Source: a virus. From it: 36,691 nucleotides of DNA. The notes beneath the pieces were generated by a model. It was given only the letters and a program-made list of their open reading frames with translations. It was not told the DNA's origin and did not search any database. The stretch lies in IMG/VR virus record IMGVR_UViG_3300013125_000020, positions 1 to 36,691 of that record. One strand, 5' to 3'. Made by a program: the position numbers and the translations under genes. Shown here piece by piece: positions 14,476 through 22,720 of this stretch; positions within the stretch are counted from its first letter, which is position 1, and each line of letters opens with the position of its first letter.

Positions 14476-15005
14476 TATACTCTCTCCATTACTTGCTTCC
14501 AGTTTTTTCTGCCACCGGCAATCTCTGTAATTAGACCTAAATTGACTCCTTCGTCATTTGGATCTACATCAGCCAATGGACCCTTTGCGGCAGCAACGCC
14601 AGGATTATTACCAGCAGCTAGTTCTTGCATTGGATCGCCGCCAATTGCTTCTGTTCCTTCGAATATGTCTGCACCAATTCTACTTCGAAGAGATTCAGCG
14701 ATTCTTCTTCTGGAAGCTGCAATCTCTTCTTGCTTGGCAATCAAAGCGTCATCATCTACTTCACTATTTTCCGAAGGATCGTCTTCTCCAAGAGAATGAC
14801 TTTCATATGCTTCCGCAAACTTGTTCTTTCCAGAAGAAGGCTTTGCTCTCTGTTCTCTGACAACTTGACGAGGGGCAACATCATTGACAGTCAAACTCAT
14901 TGACTCTCGAATAATCGTTGAAATTACACCTTCTTCAAGAATGCATTCTTTTAACGCTTCCTTGATTAATGGCTTCAAAAGTGCCTTTAATTTATTGCGA
15001 TCCAT
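14475..15005 (-). CDS. Head-region protein with amphipathic N-terminal helix
   Basis: A protein of 176 residues starting at ATG 15005, which has GAGGAAG just upstream; a longer frame to 15044 would overlap the upstream gene and lacks such a site. The N-terminus MDRNKLKALLKPLIKEALKE is an amphipathic helix with LIKE-A, one of the recurrent tag-like sequences. The middle is acidic and low in complexity; a charged helix (AKQEEIAASRRRIAESLRSR) follows. Ala/Gly-rich segments and a conserved-looking C-terminus (GLITEIAGGRKNWKQVMERV) end it. Probably an internal or core component of the prohead; no enzymatic motif. Confidence 0.65.
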   Translation of the reverse strand: MDRNKLKALLKPLIKEALKECILEEGVISTIIRESMSLTVNDVAPRQVVREQRAKPSSGKNKFAEAYESHSLGEDDPSENSEVDDDALIAKQEEIAASRRRIAESLRSRIGADIFEGTEAIGGDPMQELAAGNNPGVAAAKGPLADVDPNDEGVNLGLITEIAGGRKNWKQVMERV

Positions 15006-15021
15006 TTCTTCCTCGTTTCTC

Positions 15022-15573
15022 TTAGATTGAATTTTCTCGAACATATCGCTGATAGGCTTTAGTCACCAATATGTCCAAGCCGTCTTCGCCATCAGATGTA
15101 AAAGCAATATCCTGATCAGATAAAACTTGTGCCGCTACAATTCGCATCTTTCGACTAATCATTCCCAATTCACCCGGAGGCGACTGTCTAAAACTGTGAC
15201 AAGCGGCTCTAAATCCAGGGTCTTTCAGCAGCTTATCTGCCGGATCTTTCTTTCCAAATCCCAAAAATCCTTCCTCCAATGCAAACTCTTTTGGTCCATG
15301 ATGCTTTGCAAAGTCTTGTACTTGTCGAATTGCTTCTTGAACATGCGAGCGAACAATCTGCTCAATCTTGTCAGATAATGATTCATGCTCATATTCACCT
15401 GGATAATCAGAATGCTGAGAAACATATGTATCGATCAAAGTATCAGTCAATGTTTCAATGCACTGTTCAATTTGTGGATTCGGAACTGTCTCATCTTCAT
15501 TTACAAAAGGCAGATCAAGATCGGCAATCTCTTTAAGGATGATTTTCTTTAATACTGCTTCAGTTAATTTCAT
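15022..15573 (-). CDS. Small protein with tag-like N-terminus MKLTEAVLKK
   Basis: A protein of 183 residues. The first 19 residues (MKLTEAVLKKIILKEIADL) are a clear member of the repeated amphipathic N-terminal motif. The remainder is helical and acidic, with LTDTLIDTYVSQHSDYPGEY, a His/Lys region and a C-terminal segment with SDGEDGLDILVTKAYQ. No family recognised. ATG 15573 overlaps the previous stop in ATGA. Together with 15570-15878 it follows the protease gene directly, a position where T4 has core and scaffold genes. A role as an internal head protein is plausible but unproven. Confidence 0.65.
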   Translation of the reverse strand: MKLTEAVLKKIILKEIADLDLPFVNEDETVPNPQIEQCIETLTDTLIDTYVSQHSDYPGEYEHESLSDKIEQIVRSHVQEAIRQVQDFAKHHGPKEFALEEGFLGFGKKDPADKLLKDPGFRAACHSFRQSPPGELGMISRKMRIVAAQVLSDQDIAFTSDGEDGLDILVTKAYQRYVRENSI

Positions 15574-15878
15574 GATGCTGGCACCACGTCATATAGTTTT
15601 TGATTTTTAAAATCGATCTTGTTTTGCACGAAGAACTTTTGCAAAGCCTGTCGTTCGTTCGACGCATTCACTTTGGCTACCTTTTTTCCATAAGATACGA
15701 TTTGCCAAGACGAAACATCATTTGCACTAGCATCTTGCTGATTTTTAAGCCAATCTACTTCTCTATTAACAGAATGCCCGTTGCCAGAGCTAGCATAAGT
15801 GTCAGATGGAAAATCTCTCCAAGTTTCCTTGATGATCTCTCTAATAATTTGCTTTAATTGAGATTCAGTTAATTTCAT
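15570..15878 (-). CDS. Small protein with tag-like N-terminus MKLTESQLKQ
   Basis: A protein of 102 residues. MKLTESQLKQIIREIIKE is the most typical copy of the recurrent motif; IIRE fits a [LI]-x-x-E prohead protease site. The rest is a short linker (Ser/Gly/Asn) and a compact alpha/beta piece, SWQIVSYGKKVAKVNASN then ERQALQKFFVQNKIDF, which could be a small independent fold. Both ends use ATGA overlaps, with the protease gene upstream and 15022-15573 downstream. Function unknown; possibly cargo delivered into the head. Confidence 0.65.
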   Translation of the reverse strand: MKLTESQLKQIIREIIKETWRDFPSDTYASSGNGHSVNREVDWLKNQQDASANDVSSWQIVSYGKKVAKVNASNERQALQKFFVQNKIDFKNQKLYDVVPAS

Positions 15879-17608
15879 TTATTGTTTACTCCGTTCAAAA
15901 TTTTGATCATCATTCGATTAATTCGATCTGCTTTTGTATATACGTCGCTAAAACGAACTTTTGATTCATGCAACATTGTCGGCTTCATGAAAGCTCCGGT
16001 AGTTGATGGTTCCGATACAATATCAAAACAAACAAGCTCAAAATCATCTTCAACCATCAAACCTTCACTGGTTTCTGTTAGCGTTCCAAGACCTCTGGAA
16101 GAGATTCCAACCTGAACGCCATCACGCACTAATGCTTCCAGAATTTTACCGGAAGGCGTGGAAAGCACTTTAAGCGTCCCCATAACGTCCTTTCCGTTCC
16201 ACCAAGTTCTTGTGATCATATGAGAAGCATTTTTTAATTCGACTAATTCTGAGGTCGGGTGATCACAATTATGGGTAATAAATATTCTACCATTTTTACG
16301 AGCAATCCAAGTTTTGTTCTCAACCGTTACACAGTATACATTATCGTCATATTCCACTTCGTTAATATTCAAAAATTTCTTATAAAAATAAGAACGATTT
16401 GTAACACTTTCAGACGAAATGTACAATTTTCTACAATTCTTGGTTTCAATCAACCTACCCTCAATCATCCGATCTTTTTGTGTTCTCTCGGACATTACAG
16501 AACCACTACCCAATTTCAGAAAGATTTCAGACACATCATTTGCTAATCGATAAGAAGTTGTGTGCAACTCCCTCATCAATTCGCCTTTTTTGTTGTGTCG
16601 ATTTCTGCCATCGCCCTTAAGCATCCATTCGAGCAAAATTTCAAGTCTACGAACGTCCCATTCTTTAACTTCCTCTGGAATGTATTTCTCCCACGATTTC
16701 CCCAATGGTCTTACATAATCGAATACGTCTTTGTTTACAACAGAAAAAGAAGTCTTATTGGAAATTTTATTTGTAGTCTCATAAATTCTCTCGCTAGCGA
16801 ATAATGCATTAAATAATTTTCGAATTTCATTTTTGGTGTCTTCTTTTGTTTGAACTACAAAAACTCTCCAACCTTCTGCCCAATTTTTCTTGTCATAAGA
16901 AGTAAAACCCTCTGCTAAATAAATACCAAGAAAAGCTGCCCAAAGATCAGCATCATACGTATGAGAACCAATTGTAACAGTGTCAGCTTGCTTTCCATTC
17001 CACTTCATGCCGCCACGTCTAAAATATGAATGTTGAAGTCCCGAATCTGTCTCGAAATTCTCAGCAAACTCTCCAGCAGTGATTTCAAACGACTTATCGT
17101 ATCGATCCCACAAAATCATTTTATGCTCTGGAGTGAGCAACATATCAATCTTGTTCTTGTTATGAATATGAATCATTTTTCCTTGATGCAGTCGTTCAGT
17201 CTTGATTAAGACTGGCTGAAGTTGCATTTCTTCCGTGTCGACATTAAATGTATAAATTTCTTCATTTTCTTTAACGTCAACAATCGATTTCCAGCCATCC
17301 TTCGTCAAGCACTCTGTTTCCCCATCAACACACTCACCTAACGCTCGATGTTCATTGATCATTTTCTGATAAACGTCCATCTCTCGCTTAAGTGTTTCAT
17401 ATGGATATACTCGACCATTACCATTCTTGGCATCTGCTCTTTGCATAATGCCAGTAAGATAAACAGCTTTATTGTTTTTGATATCAAGCTTCTCGGCTTC
17501 AGTTAGTAAATCTTGGCAAACGCCGCCAGGACAAAGACCAAACCACTCTGTCAGAAGAAACTTGCCAGCTACTTGATCTGTTATCTGGCTTTTAATGTTT
17601 TCCATCAA
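15875..17608 (-). CDS. gp21: Prohead maturation protease (T4 gp21-like) interrupted by an intein
   Basis: A precursor of 577 residues. The exteins (1-92 and 448-577) form a gp21-like protease of about 222 residues, the expected length (T4 gp21: 212). Catalytic landmarks are CDHP (His 450), GISSRGLG (Ser 503/504) and FDIVSEPS (Asp 529), consistent with the His-Ser-Asp arrangement of the T4/HK97 prohead protease group. NGNGRVYPYETLKREM is also typical. The enzyme acts inside the prohead, cutting scaffold, capsid N-terminus and internal proteins at hydrophobic-x-x-Glu sites. The intein sits two residues before the catalytic His, so the protease should be inactive until splicing. Both ends overlap neighbours. 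Confidence 0.93.
   Translation of the reverse strand: MMENIKSQITDQVAGKFLLTEWFGLCPGGVCQDLLTEAEKLDIKNNKAVYLTGIMQRADAKNGNGRVYPYETLKREMDVYQKMINEHRALGECVDGETECLTKDGWKSIVDVKENEEIYTFNVDTEEMQLQPVLIKTERLHQGKMIHIHNKNKIDMLLTPEHKMILWDRYDKSFEITAGEFAENFETDSGLQHSYFRRGGMKWNGKQADTVTIGSHTYDADLWAAFLGIYLAEGFTSYDKKNWAEGWRVFVVQTKEDTKNEIRKLFNALFASERIYETTNKISNKTSFSVVNKDVFDYVRPLGKSWEKYIPEEVKEWDVRRLEILLEWMLKGDGRNRHNKKGELMRELHTTSYRLANDVSEIFLKLGSGSVMSERTQKDRMIEGRLIETKNCRKLYISSESVTNRSYFYKKFLNINEVEYDDNVYCVTVENKTWIARKNGRIFITHNCDHPTSELVELKNASHMITRTWWNGKDVMGTLKVLSTPSGKILEALVRDGVQVGISSRGLGTLTETSEGLMVEDDFELVCFDIVSEPSTTGAFMKPTMLHESKVRFSDVYTKADRINRMMIKILNGVNNK
16268..17332 (-). mobile_element. Intein with LAGLIDADG homing endonuclease in the prohead protease
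   Basis: Precursor residues 93-447 (355 residues). It starts with Cys in GE/CVDGETECLT and ends ITHN/C, the standard block A and block G. Block B is DMLLTPEHK; block F is VYCVTVENKTWIA. The central part has two LAGLIDADG-type motifs, LGIYLAEGF (about 227-235) and EWMLKGDG (about 326-333), so it is a full homing intein. It is in frame with intact splice residues. Confidence 0.95.
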
Positions 17609-17813
17609 TTGTATATCCTAACTTTCGCAAACGTTGATTTATCCGCTCAATCTCTTGCACTTCAGATCGCACCCTAGCTCTCAAAGCCTGCATATATTCT
17701 GATAATTCAAGCGCGTTCATTGCCTGCCAAGAGTCTTTTTGATCGCTATCTTTCTTGACATCCTCAACTGCTTCGCGAATCATCTTCTTAAGAATTAATT
17801 CTGCCAGCTTCAT
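17592..17813 (-). CDS. Small protein with tag-like N-terminus MKLAELILKK
   Basis: A protein of 73 residues. The N-terminus MKLAELILKKMIREAVEDV fits the recurrent motif, with MIRE-A as a possible protease site. The rest is a single charged coiled coil (LSEYMQALRARVRSEVQEIE) ending KLGYTIDGKH. It overlaps the protease start by 17 bases, and T4 has small core proteins (gp67, gp68) just before gene 21, so a prohead-core role fits its position and helical nature. Direct sequence similarity to these is not evident. Confidence 0.65.
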   Translation of the reverse strand: MKLAELILKKMIREAVEDVKKDSDQKDSWQAMNALELSEYMQALRARVRSEVQEIERINQRLRKLGYTIDGKH

Positions 17814-17825
17814 ATAAGAACTCCA

Positions 17826-18533
17826 CTAAACTACAGTTCGTTCAAATCCCAAAGAAATACTGTTGTTCGTATAAATTCTCTTATTTTCAGCTGTCGGAAT
17901 ATTCGCCAAGAGCGTAGATAACGTAAACGTTTCCCAATTTGGACTTGTTATATAGACTTTTGAAAATTGTTCAGACGAGCCAGTGCAATCAAGATCCTTT
18001 GCAACTTCAATACATCTACCATCCGACAAATAAACCGGAATAGTAGAAAAGGTAAACGAATCATTATTAAATATGAACGTATCGTCAGCGTTTCTAATGT
18101 AAACATCAGTAGCCATTAAAGCTAAACTACTAGTATATACCGGAATTGACGCTGAAGAACCAGTCTCATACACAAACATAAAACTATAGTCTTCGTTAAA
18201 ATCTGATACGAAGCCCCAATTTCCATCTTTTAAAATTGCTAGCTCAAATGCAGAACCAGAAGAAATGGCATCTATATTATGATACGTATATAATGAAATC
18301 AAATTCTCTAATAACAAGTTTACATCGCCTGCGCTTCCAGTGATTCCATTTAAATCTTCAATTGTCACAAATGGATTTTCTGCATCAGGACTATTGGCAG
18401 CATTCAAAGCCGCCTTTTGATCGGCTGTTTCCTCTTCCGTTTCCAATACAACAACGCGCTCTTGCAAAGACGGAACGGGATTGAATACTTGCTCTGGCTC
18501 TAAAATTGCTCTTTTTTGCTGTTCGTTAATCAT
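17826..18533 (-). CDS. Unrecognised, probably structural protein
   Basis: A protein of 235 residues. The N-terminal part is helical with ALNAANSPDAENPFVTIEDL, a linker motif of the type A-N-x-P-x-x-x-N-P-F-x-T-x-x-D-L that I associate with phage fibre and structural proteins. The remainder is beta-rich (FVYETGSSASIPVYTSSLAL, FIFNNDSFTFSTIPVYLSDG). No signal peptide or enzyme motif. The stop is TAG and the next gene begins in the same frame 12 bases later. Presumably an exposed head or fibre component; confidence in function is low. Confidence 0.6.
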   Translation of the reverse strand: MINEQQKRAILEPEQVFNPVPSLQERVVVLETEEETADQKAALNAANSPDAENPFVTIEDLNGITGSAGDVNLLLENLISLYTYHNIDAISSGSAFELAILKDGNWGFVSDFNEDYSFMFVYETGSSASIPVYTSSLALMATDVYIRNADDTFIFNNDSFTFSTIPVYLSDGRCIEVAKDLDCTGSSEQFSKVYITSPNWETFTLSTLLANIPTAENKRIYTNNSISLGFERTVV

Positions 18534-18547
18534 CTATCGTTATCTCC

Positions 18548-19099
18548 TTAAATCCCGTACATATAACGCCCCATTGACGTATATGCATTGATGGAACCCT
18601 TTCGTTCCTTTTGTGGCACCTCACCCAATTCCGTACTATTCTCTGCATCAGGCTCAAGCAATTGTTCTTCTTGAGCATCTTCTAATGATTGCCCCCAAGA
18701 TAGATAGGGTTTTTCTTCCTCAATCCACTTGGCAATCATGAACAAGACCATCTTTGCAGGATCATAATCTTTTGATGATTCTGGATATGTTGCTTCCATT
18801 GAACTATAGATATTTCCCGCATGAATCGAATCTGGAAGAATAACACCCTTCGCTGTCAAGAATTTGAACAAGCGATTCTGTGTGTCGTAAACATGATCTC
18901 CGAATTCTTCTTTGGCGAACGTCAAAACCTTCTTTTGTGATGGCATCAACATGATATAAACGTCTGTATGATCATTTACCATAATATTGCCATCCATTGT
19001 CTTTCGAGCATTGAGCTTAATCGTCAATGGTGCAACTTCAGGTTTTTGTTCTTCGGCATTGTTGTTATTGCCGACTCTTATTTGAATGGTTGCTGGCAT
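18548..19099 (-). CDS. Conserved T4-like head-region protein of unknown function
   Basis: A protein of 183 residues starting MPATIQIRVGNNNN. It has PLTIKLNARKTMDGNIMVND, then DVYIMLMPSQKKVLTFAKEE, GNIYSSMEA and MVLFMIAKWIEEEKPYLSWG, and an acidic C-terminal tail. I associate this pattern with a conserved gene beside the portal and protease genes of large T4-like phages, but it has no assigned function. The start ATG overlaps the stop of the 25-codon gene upstream as TAATG. A prohead core or assembly role is inferred from position. Confidence 0.65.
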   Translation of the reverse strand: MPATIQIRVGNNNNAEEQKPEVAPLTIKLNARKTMDGNIMVNDHTDVYIMLMPSQKKVLTFAKEEFGDHVYDTQNRLFKFLTAKGVILPDSIHAGNIYSSMEATYPESSKDYDPAKMVLFMIAKWIEEEKPYLSWGQSLEDAQEEQLLEPDAENSTELGEVPQKERKGSINAYTSMGRYMYGI

Positions 19100-19176
19100 T
19101 AGTGTTCCAAATCCTTCGTTAATTCCAAGAGAACCTTCACAATATAATTTCTTAGCTTTGTGTCGGAAATTGCCAA
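19099..19176 (-). CDS. 25-residue peptide gene consisting mostly of the tag-like helix
   Basis: Exactly fills the gap between two head genes. TTG 19176 follows the upstream stop codon directly, with AAGGAG 9 bases before it. The peptide is 25 residues, MAISDTKLRNYIVKVLLELT and five more, and ends in TAATG, coupling it to the next gene. The sequence M-x-I-S-D-x-K-L-R-x-Y-I-x-K-V-L-L-E strongly resembles the N-terminal helix of the other tag-bearing proteins. It could be a real micro-protein of the prohead core, a relic of a larger cargo gene, or a chance frame. Precise fit, ribosome site and coupling favour a real gene. Confidence 0.5.
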   Translation of the reverse strand: MAISDTKLRNYIVKVLLELTKDLEH

Positions 19177-20007
19177 TTACGCTAACTCCTTAACCAACTC
19201 CTGAATTTGCATTACAGTTGTCAACATCTCTTCATCAATTGGTTTCTTGGCAAACGATTCAACAAGCTTTGTTACTTTGTTTGCATTCTCAAGCATTGCT
19301 GAGTCTTTCTCTTCATTGAACGCAGCAGTCAAAGCGTTCTTCAATCTTCCTAGTTCTTCATTAAGATAAGCCTTGAATCCAACTCCATTATCAGTGAACG
19401 AAAAGATCAGCTTGTTCAATAGTTGCTTTTGTTCTGAGAGCAGCTTTGGAGCATAGGTGTCTTCAAATTTCTTTGAGAACGTCTTGTATGTCAACGAATC
19501 AACTGGCTCAAGAATCGATTCTTCCAAAACTCTCTCGCTTTGTGTCATCGTCTTAATTACGGCTTCTTCCAGCACAATCCTTGATTTTACTGTCATGACT
19601 GGCGCTCTACCAAAAATCTGAGCAATCGTTGCTAAGTTCTTGTAGTTTGGAACAAAATTGTCCATGATTCTACTGTTCTTTTTTGTCTCAAGATCATGAA
19701 TATCAGCAAGCAATTTCGATTGTTCTGCATAAAGCATGCCAGGATTCAATAAGCCTCGTACACGCTTGGCTTCAGCAAGAAACTTCTCGGCAATCCTACG
19801 AGATACACCAGTCTCTTTTGATAGTAGACGATATAGATAAAGCTCTTGTCCAAGCAAAGTCTTCTTATTGAATGACTCTTGAATGATCTTTAGCAGATCT
19901 TTTCTATAGCTCTCGTCCTTGTTCATCGCTGCCTTAGTATATTCACGAACAAGAACCTCAAATAGAAAGGCTGTATTTCGTTTCTTATTGTGCTGTTTCG
20001 TTCTCAT
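19177..20007 (-). CDS. Head-region protein downstream of the portal gene, function unknown
   Basis: A protein of 276 residues from ATG 20007, which overlaps the portal end by 23 bases; an upstream start at 20160 would overlap by 176 bases and is unlikely. The N-terminus is basic (MRTKQHNKKRNTAFLFEVLV), followed by an all-helical, charged protein (YRKDLLKIIQESFNKKTLLG, VSRRIAEKFLAEAKRVRGLL) with several EE-rich helices near residues 150-180. There is no known enzymatic motif. T4 carries core proteins in this place; a helical internal or core protein is plausible. It continues directly into the 25-codon gene. Confidence 0.65.
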   Translation of the reverse strand: MRTKQHNKKRNTAFLFEVLVREYTKAAMNKDESYRKDLLKIIQESFNKKTLLGQELYLYRLLSKETGVSRRIAEKFLAEAKRVRGLLNPGMLYAEQSKLLADIHDLETKKNSRIMDNFVPNYKNLATIAQIFGRAPVMTVKSRIVLEEAVIKTMTQSERVLEESILEPVDSLTYKTFSKKFEDTYAPKLLSEQKQLLNKLIFSFTDNGVGFKAYLNEELGRLKNALTAAFNEEKDSAMLENANKVTKLVESFAKKPIDEEMLTTVMQIQELVKELA

Positions 20008-21913
20008 TCTTCTTTGTTCTCTTTTCAAATGCTTCGACCAATCTTCTTGTTTGAACACTAGTTCGCAAAAGATCCGTTTCTTCTCGTTCATAACTAGTGT
20101 CTTGCTTCTCAGCGATTCCACGAGAAAGACTCTTGAGTTCTGGATAACCCTTCCAAACATTACGAGTTGTGTTCTTGGTGCTGGAAGAGCCCCATTGAGC
20201 GTTCATGTTTCTTGCTCTTGCTCCAATTGAACGCTTATCAACAACTTCTGGTCGATACATCTTGCCATTTGATCTTGGAGTGGTTGTTTCTTCTCTCTTG
20301 GCTGGTGCAGCAAGAAGCATTGAATCTTCATCTGTTCCACCTCCAGCTTCACCTTCTCCCGCATCTCCCATTACATCATCGGTTAGTTCGTCAATATCTG
20401 CATCTCCTTCACCACCCATATCACCAAAGAGATCTCCACCAGATCCGCCACCCATTCCACCTTCTTCGCCTTCTGAAATAGCTGCAATGGCTGCATCTTG
20501 TACAGCATCATAGTAACGTTCTCTTTGATTACGTTCAAACTCTTCTTCAGACAATGCAAAAATATTCTTGGCAACATAACGTCGAGAGAACATATTTTCT
20601 GTAGCTGAAGCACCAACATCAAACTTGGTCTTCATATATTCAAGTTCTTGTAGCTCTGCAATTCTGGAAGGGTTGTTGAAGCTTAGTTTGAAGTCGATAA
20701 GATCTTTGTCTCTGAATCCCAAAACGTAAAGATGAGCAATTGCAATCAGATAAAGCTCCGAAAGGAAATTCTTCTGAAGTCTCAATACTGTTTGAGCAAA
20801 TCTTACATCTTTTGTTGCCAGGGTGGTCTTATCTTCATCGCCACCTTCACCTCTGAACAAATACGATTGAGGAACTTGAAGAGCAGCAAACAGTTTGTCT
20901 TTCAGATATTTTACATCATCAATTCCGCCATTATAGGACGAACCGTTTAGTTCATCAATTCTCGTCTTGGAATCACCGTGAATAGGAACATAGAAATCAT
21001 TTTCAACTGCATAGTGAGCATTGTAACGGAGATCGAATCGACCAGAAGTTTGATCTAGTACCTGATTCTTCTTCATTACATTTTGAACGTTCAATACGTA
21101 CTGTTCTACGTCTTCTGGAGCAATATGTCCAACATCAAGATAAATGACTCTTCGACCGGAAGAACGAACAATACGATATGAAAGCATGTAATCTTCTAAC
21201 AAATTTAATTGTCTCCAGATACGCCGTGCGGGTTCTAATATTGACGTACCGTACGGTGCCATCTTATCATTACCAAGCAGTCTGAAGTGTGCCATTTGCC
21301 AAGATTCAAACGTTAGACCACCAGAGTTCCATTGATATTGCACATAGTTAGGATTGGTTGGATCTTCGCCCTCAAGGCGTTCGATTTCATGCGCTGGCAA
21401 AGCTATAGCATTTCGGATACCAGTCTTTTCATCGATATCGAGATACAGGAAAAAATCACCATATTTAATTGTACTTCGCACCCAACCGGAACCATTTAAT
21501 TCGATATTTAGAATATCATAAAATAACGTATGTAATGCGCTTTTGATTTGAGCATTTGAACATTGAATACGTAACATTTCATTCATATCCGTACTAAATG
21601 TAATGCTGTCCATATACAAATTCAATGCTGAAGCAATAATTGGCTCATACTCCATTTGATCATAATCAATATATCTGCTCGTTCTGTTTTGATTGCTTAG
21701 TTGTGCTAACTGAATACTCTCAAATGGGTTGTACTCTGCTCTCTTGAAACTCTTTCCTGAAGCACTCTTGAACTTGTATTTATCAAGTTGCTTTCGCTTT
21801 AGATCATGATAAGTCTGAGCTTTGAGATTGATAATTGGACCACTGAACAGTCTCGTTAATCTCTTGAATAGCTCATTCTCATTATTATACGGATTGCGAG
21901 TATTTGTAGCCAT
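19985..21913 (-). CDS. gp20: Portal protein, T4 gp20-like
   Basis: A protein of 642 residues (T4 gp20: 524). Diagnostic segments are EYEPIIASALNLYMDS, GTSILEPARRIWRQLNLLED, YRIVRSSGRRVIYLDVG, the YLKDKLFAALQVPQSYLF region and RFAQTVLRLQKNFLSELYLI, which give the portal core. The extra length is a Gly/Asp/Glu-rich, probably disordered segment from about residue 480 to 540 and a basic tail. The portal forms the dodecameric ring at one vertex through which DNA is packaged by the terminase and to which the neck attaches. It lies two bases after the 264-residue gene and overlaps the downstream gene. Confidence 0.96.
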   Translation of the reverse strand: MATNTRNPYNNENELFKRLTRLFSGPIINLKAQTYHDLKRKQLDKYKFKSASGKSFKRAEYNPFESIQLAQLSNQNRTSRYIDYDQMEYEPIIASALNLYMDSITFSTDMNEMLRIQCSNAQIKSALHTLFYDILNIELNGSGWVRSTIKYGDFFLYLDIDEKTGIRNAIALPAHEIERLEGEDPTNPNYVQYQWNSGGLTFESWQMAHFRLLGNDKMAPYGTSILEPARRIWRQLNLLEDYMLSYRIVRSSGRRVIYLDVGHIAPEDVEQYVLNVQNVMKKNQVLDQTSGRFDLRYNAHYAVENDFYVPIHGDSKTRIDELNGSSYNGGIDDVKYLKDKLFAALQVPQSYLFRGEGGDEDKTTLATKDVRFAQTVLRLQKNFLSELYLIAIAHLYVLGFRDKDLIDFKLSFNNPSRIAELQELEYMKTKFDVGASATENMFSRRYVAKNIFALSEEEFERNQRERYYDAVQDAAIAAISEGEEGGMGGGSGGDLFGDMGGEGDADIDELTDDVMGDAGEGEAGGGTDEDSMLLAAPAKREETTTPRSNGKMYRPEVVDKRSIGARARNMNAQWGSSSTKNTTRNVWKGYPELKSLSRGIAEKQDTSYEREETDLLRTSVQTRRLVEAFEKRTKKNENETAQ

Positions 21914-21915
21914 CT

Positions 21916-22710
21916 TTATATCTCTTTCTTATCAACGTTTTGATTATGATACTTAATGACAGCATTAATCATATCAAGTAATTTTGGATTTTCTCTGATT
22001 GGATCATCAGAATCGCAAAGATCTACGTGCTGTGCGGTAAGAATCATAGGCTTTGCATGTTCATCATGTTTATCGCATTTATATGGAGAGAAGTGACTCA
22101 ACTGTTCTTTGCAAACATCTGTAACATTTTGATAACTGGACTTACCGCACATACACAAAATTGCTTTACTTTCTCTCGTAAGAAGTATATACATTCTCAT
22201 TCCAAAGCCCGTTATATACTCCCATGCCGCGCAAGCATGCCATTTATCCCTGTCTTCATAACCAGCAACGCACCAATGCGCGTCTTTACCAAGTATTCTA
22301 GCAGAACCGGGACTTGCAATATGAAATACTCGATTACCTTTATCATCAACGTATATCTTCTTGTGCTTTGCCTTCAATTGTGGATTTTTGCGATGCGCTA
22401 TAGCAAGGCGCTCTAATTTATCTCCCAGTGAATATTCCATTTTTTTTGAATATTGAAGCTTGTAAATATCAAACTCATCCCCCTCGCGTTTCGCATTCTT
22501 TTTAATCAAGGCATGAAAAATTCTAACAAACCGTATAACTTCTCGTAAACTTTCCTCGGACTTATCAGTTCTGGCTTGCCATTCTTTCAAAATCCAAACA
22601 AGATATTTGTTATTGCCTGACGGATCATTTTTCGAGATATAATCAATCATATCTGCCAATTGCGGATACTTTTGCTTCAGATCTCGTATTTTGCTTTCCG
22701 ATAAATGCAT
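21916..22710 (-). CDS. Unknown conserved phage protein between terminase and portal
   Basis: A protein of 264 residues. It begins MHLSESKIRDLKQKYPQL and has NNKYLVWILKEWQ near residue 33, a motif I associate with a widespread phage family. The core contains SARILGKDAHWCVAGYEDRD and MRMYILLTRESKAILC, matching a G-T-x-W-C-x-A type motif of phage proteins of unknown function. Cys and His are frequent (CMCGKSSYQ, CKEQLSH, YKCDKHDEH), so metal binding is possible. In T4 the sheath and tube genes lie between genes 17 and 20, so this placement differs. Function unknown. Confidence 0.65.
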   Translation of the reverse strand: MHLSESKIRDLKQKYPQLADMIDYISKNDPSGNNKYLVWILKEWQARTDKSEESLREVIRFVRIFHALIKKNAKREGDEFDIYKLQYSKKMEYSLGDKLERLAIAHRKNPQLKAKHKKIYVDDKGNRVFHIASPGSARILGKDAHWCVAGYEDRDKWHACAAWEYITGFGMRMYILLTRESKAILCMCGKSSYQNVTDVCKEQLSHFSPYKCDKHDEHAKPMILTAQHVDLCDSDDPIRENPKLLDMINAVIKYHNQNVDKKEI

Positions 22711-22720
22711 TCAGCCTCTC

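Noticed and set aside
17592-18533. Read-through fusion of the 235-residue gene with the tag-type gene downstream
   Set aside because: The TAG at 17826 and the next ATG are in the same frame, but this has a one-in-three chance, and the downstream protein has a complete tag-like N-terminus of its own.
19177-20160. Longer N-terminus for the gene after the portal
   Set aside because: It would overlap the portal gene by 176 bases. ATG 20007 with a short overlap fits the coupling style of the cluster.
19985-20513. Several plus-strand frames rich in Ser, Pro, Leu and His
   Set aside because: They mirror the Gly/Asp/Glu-rich C-terminal region of the portal protein on the other strand and have low-complexity translations only.
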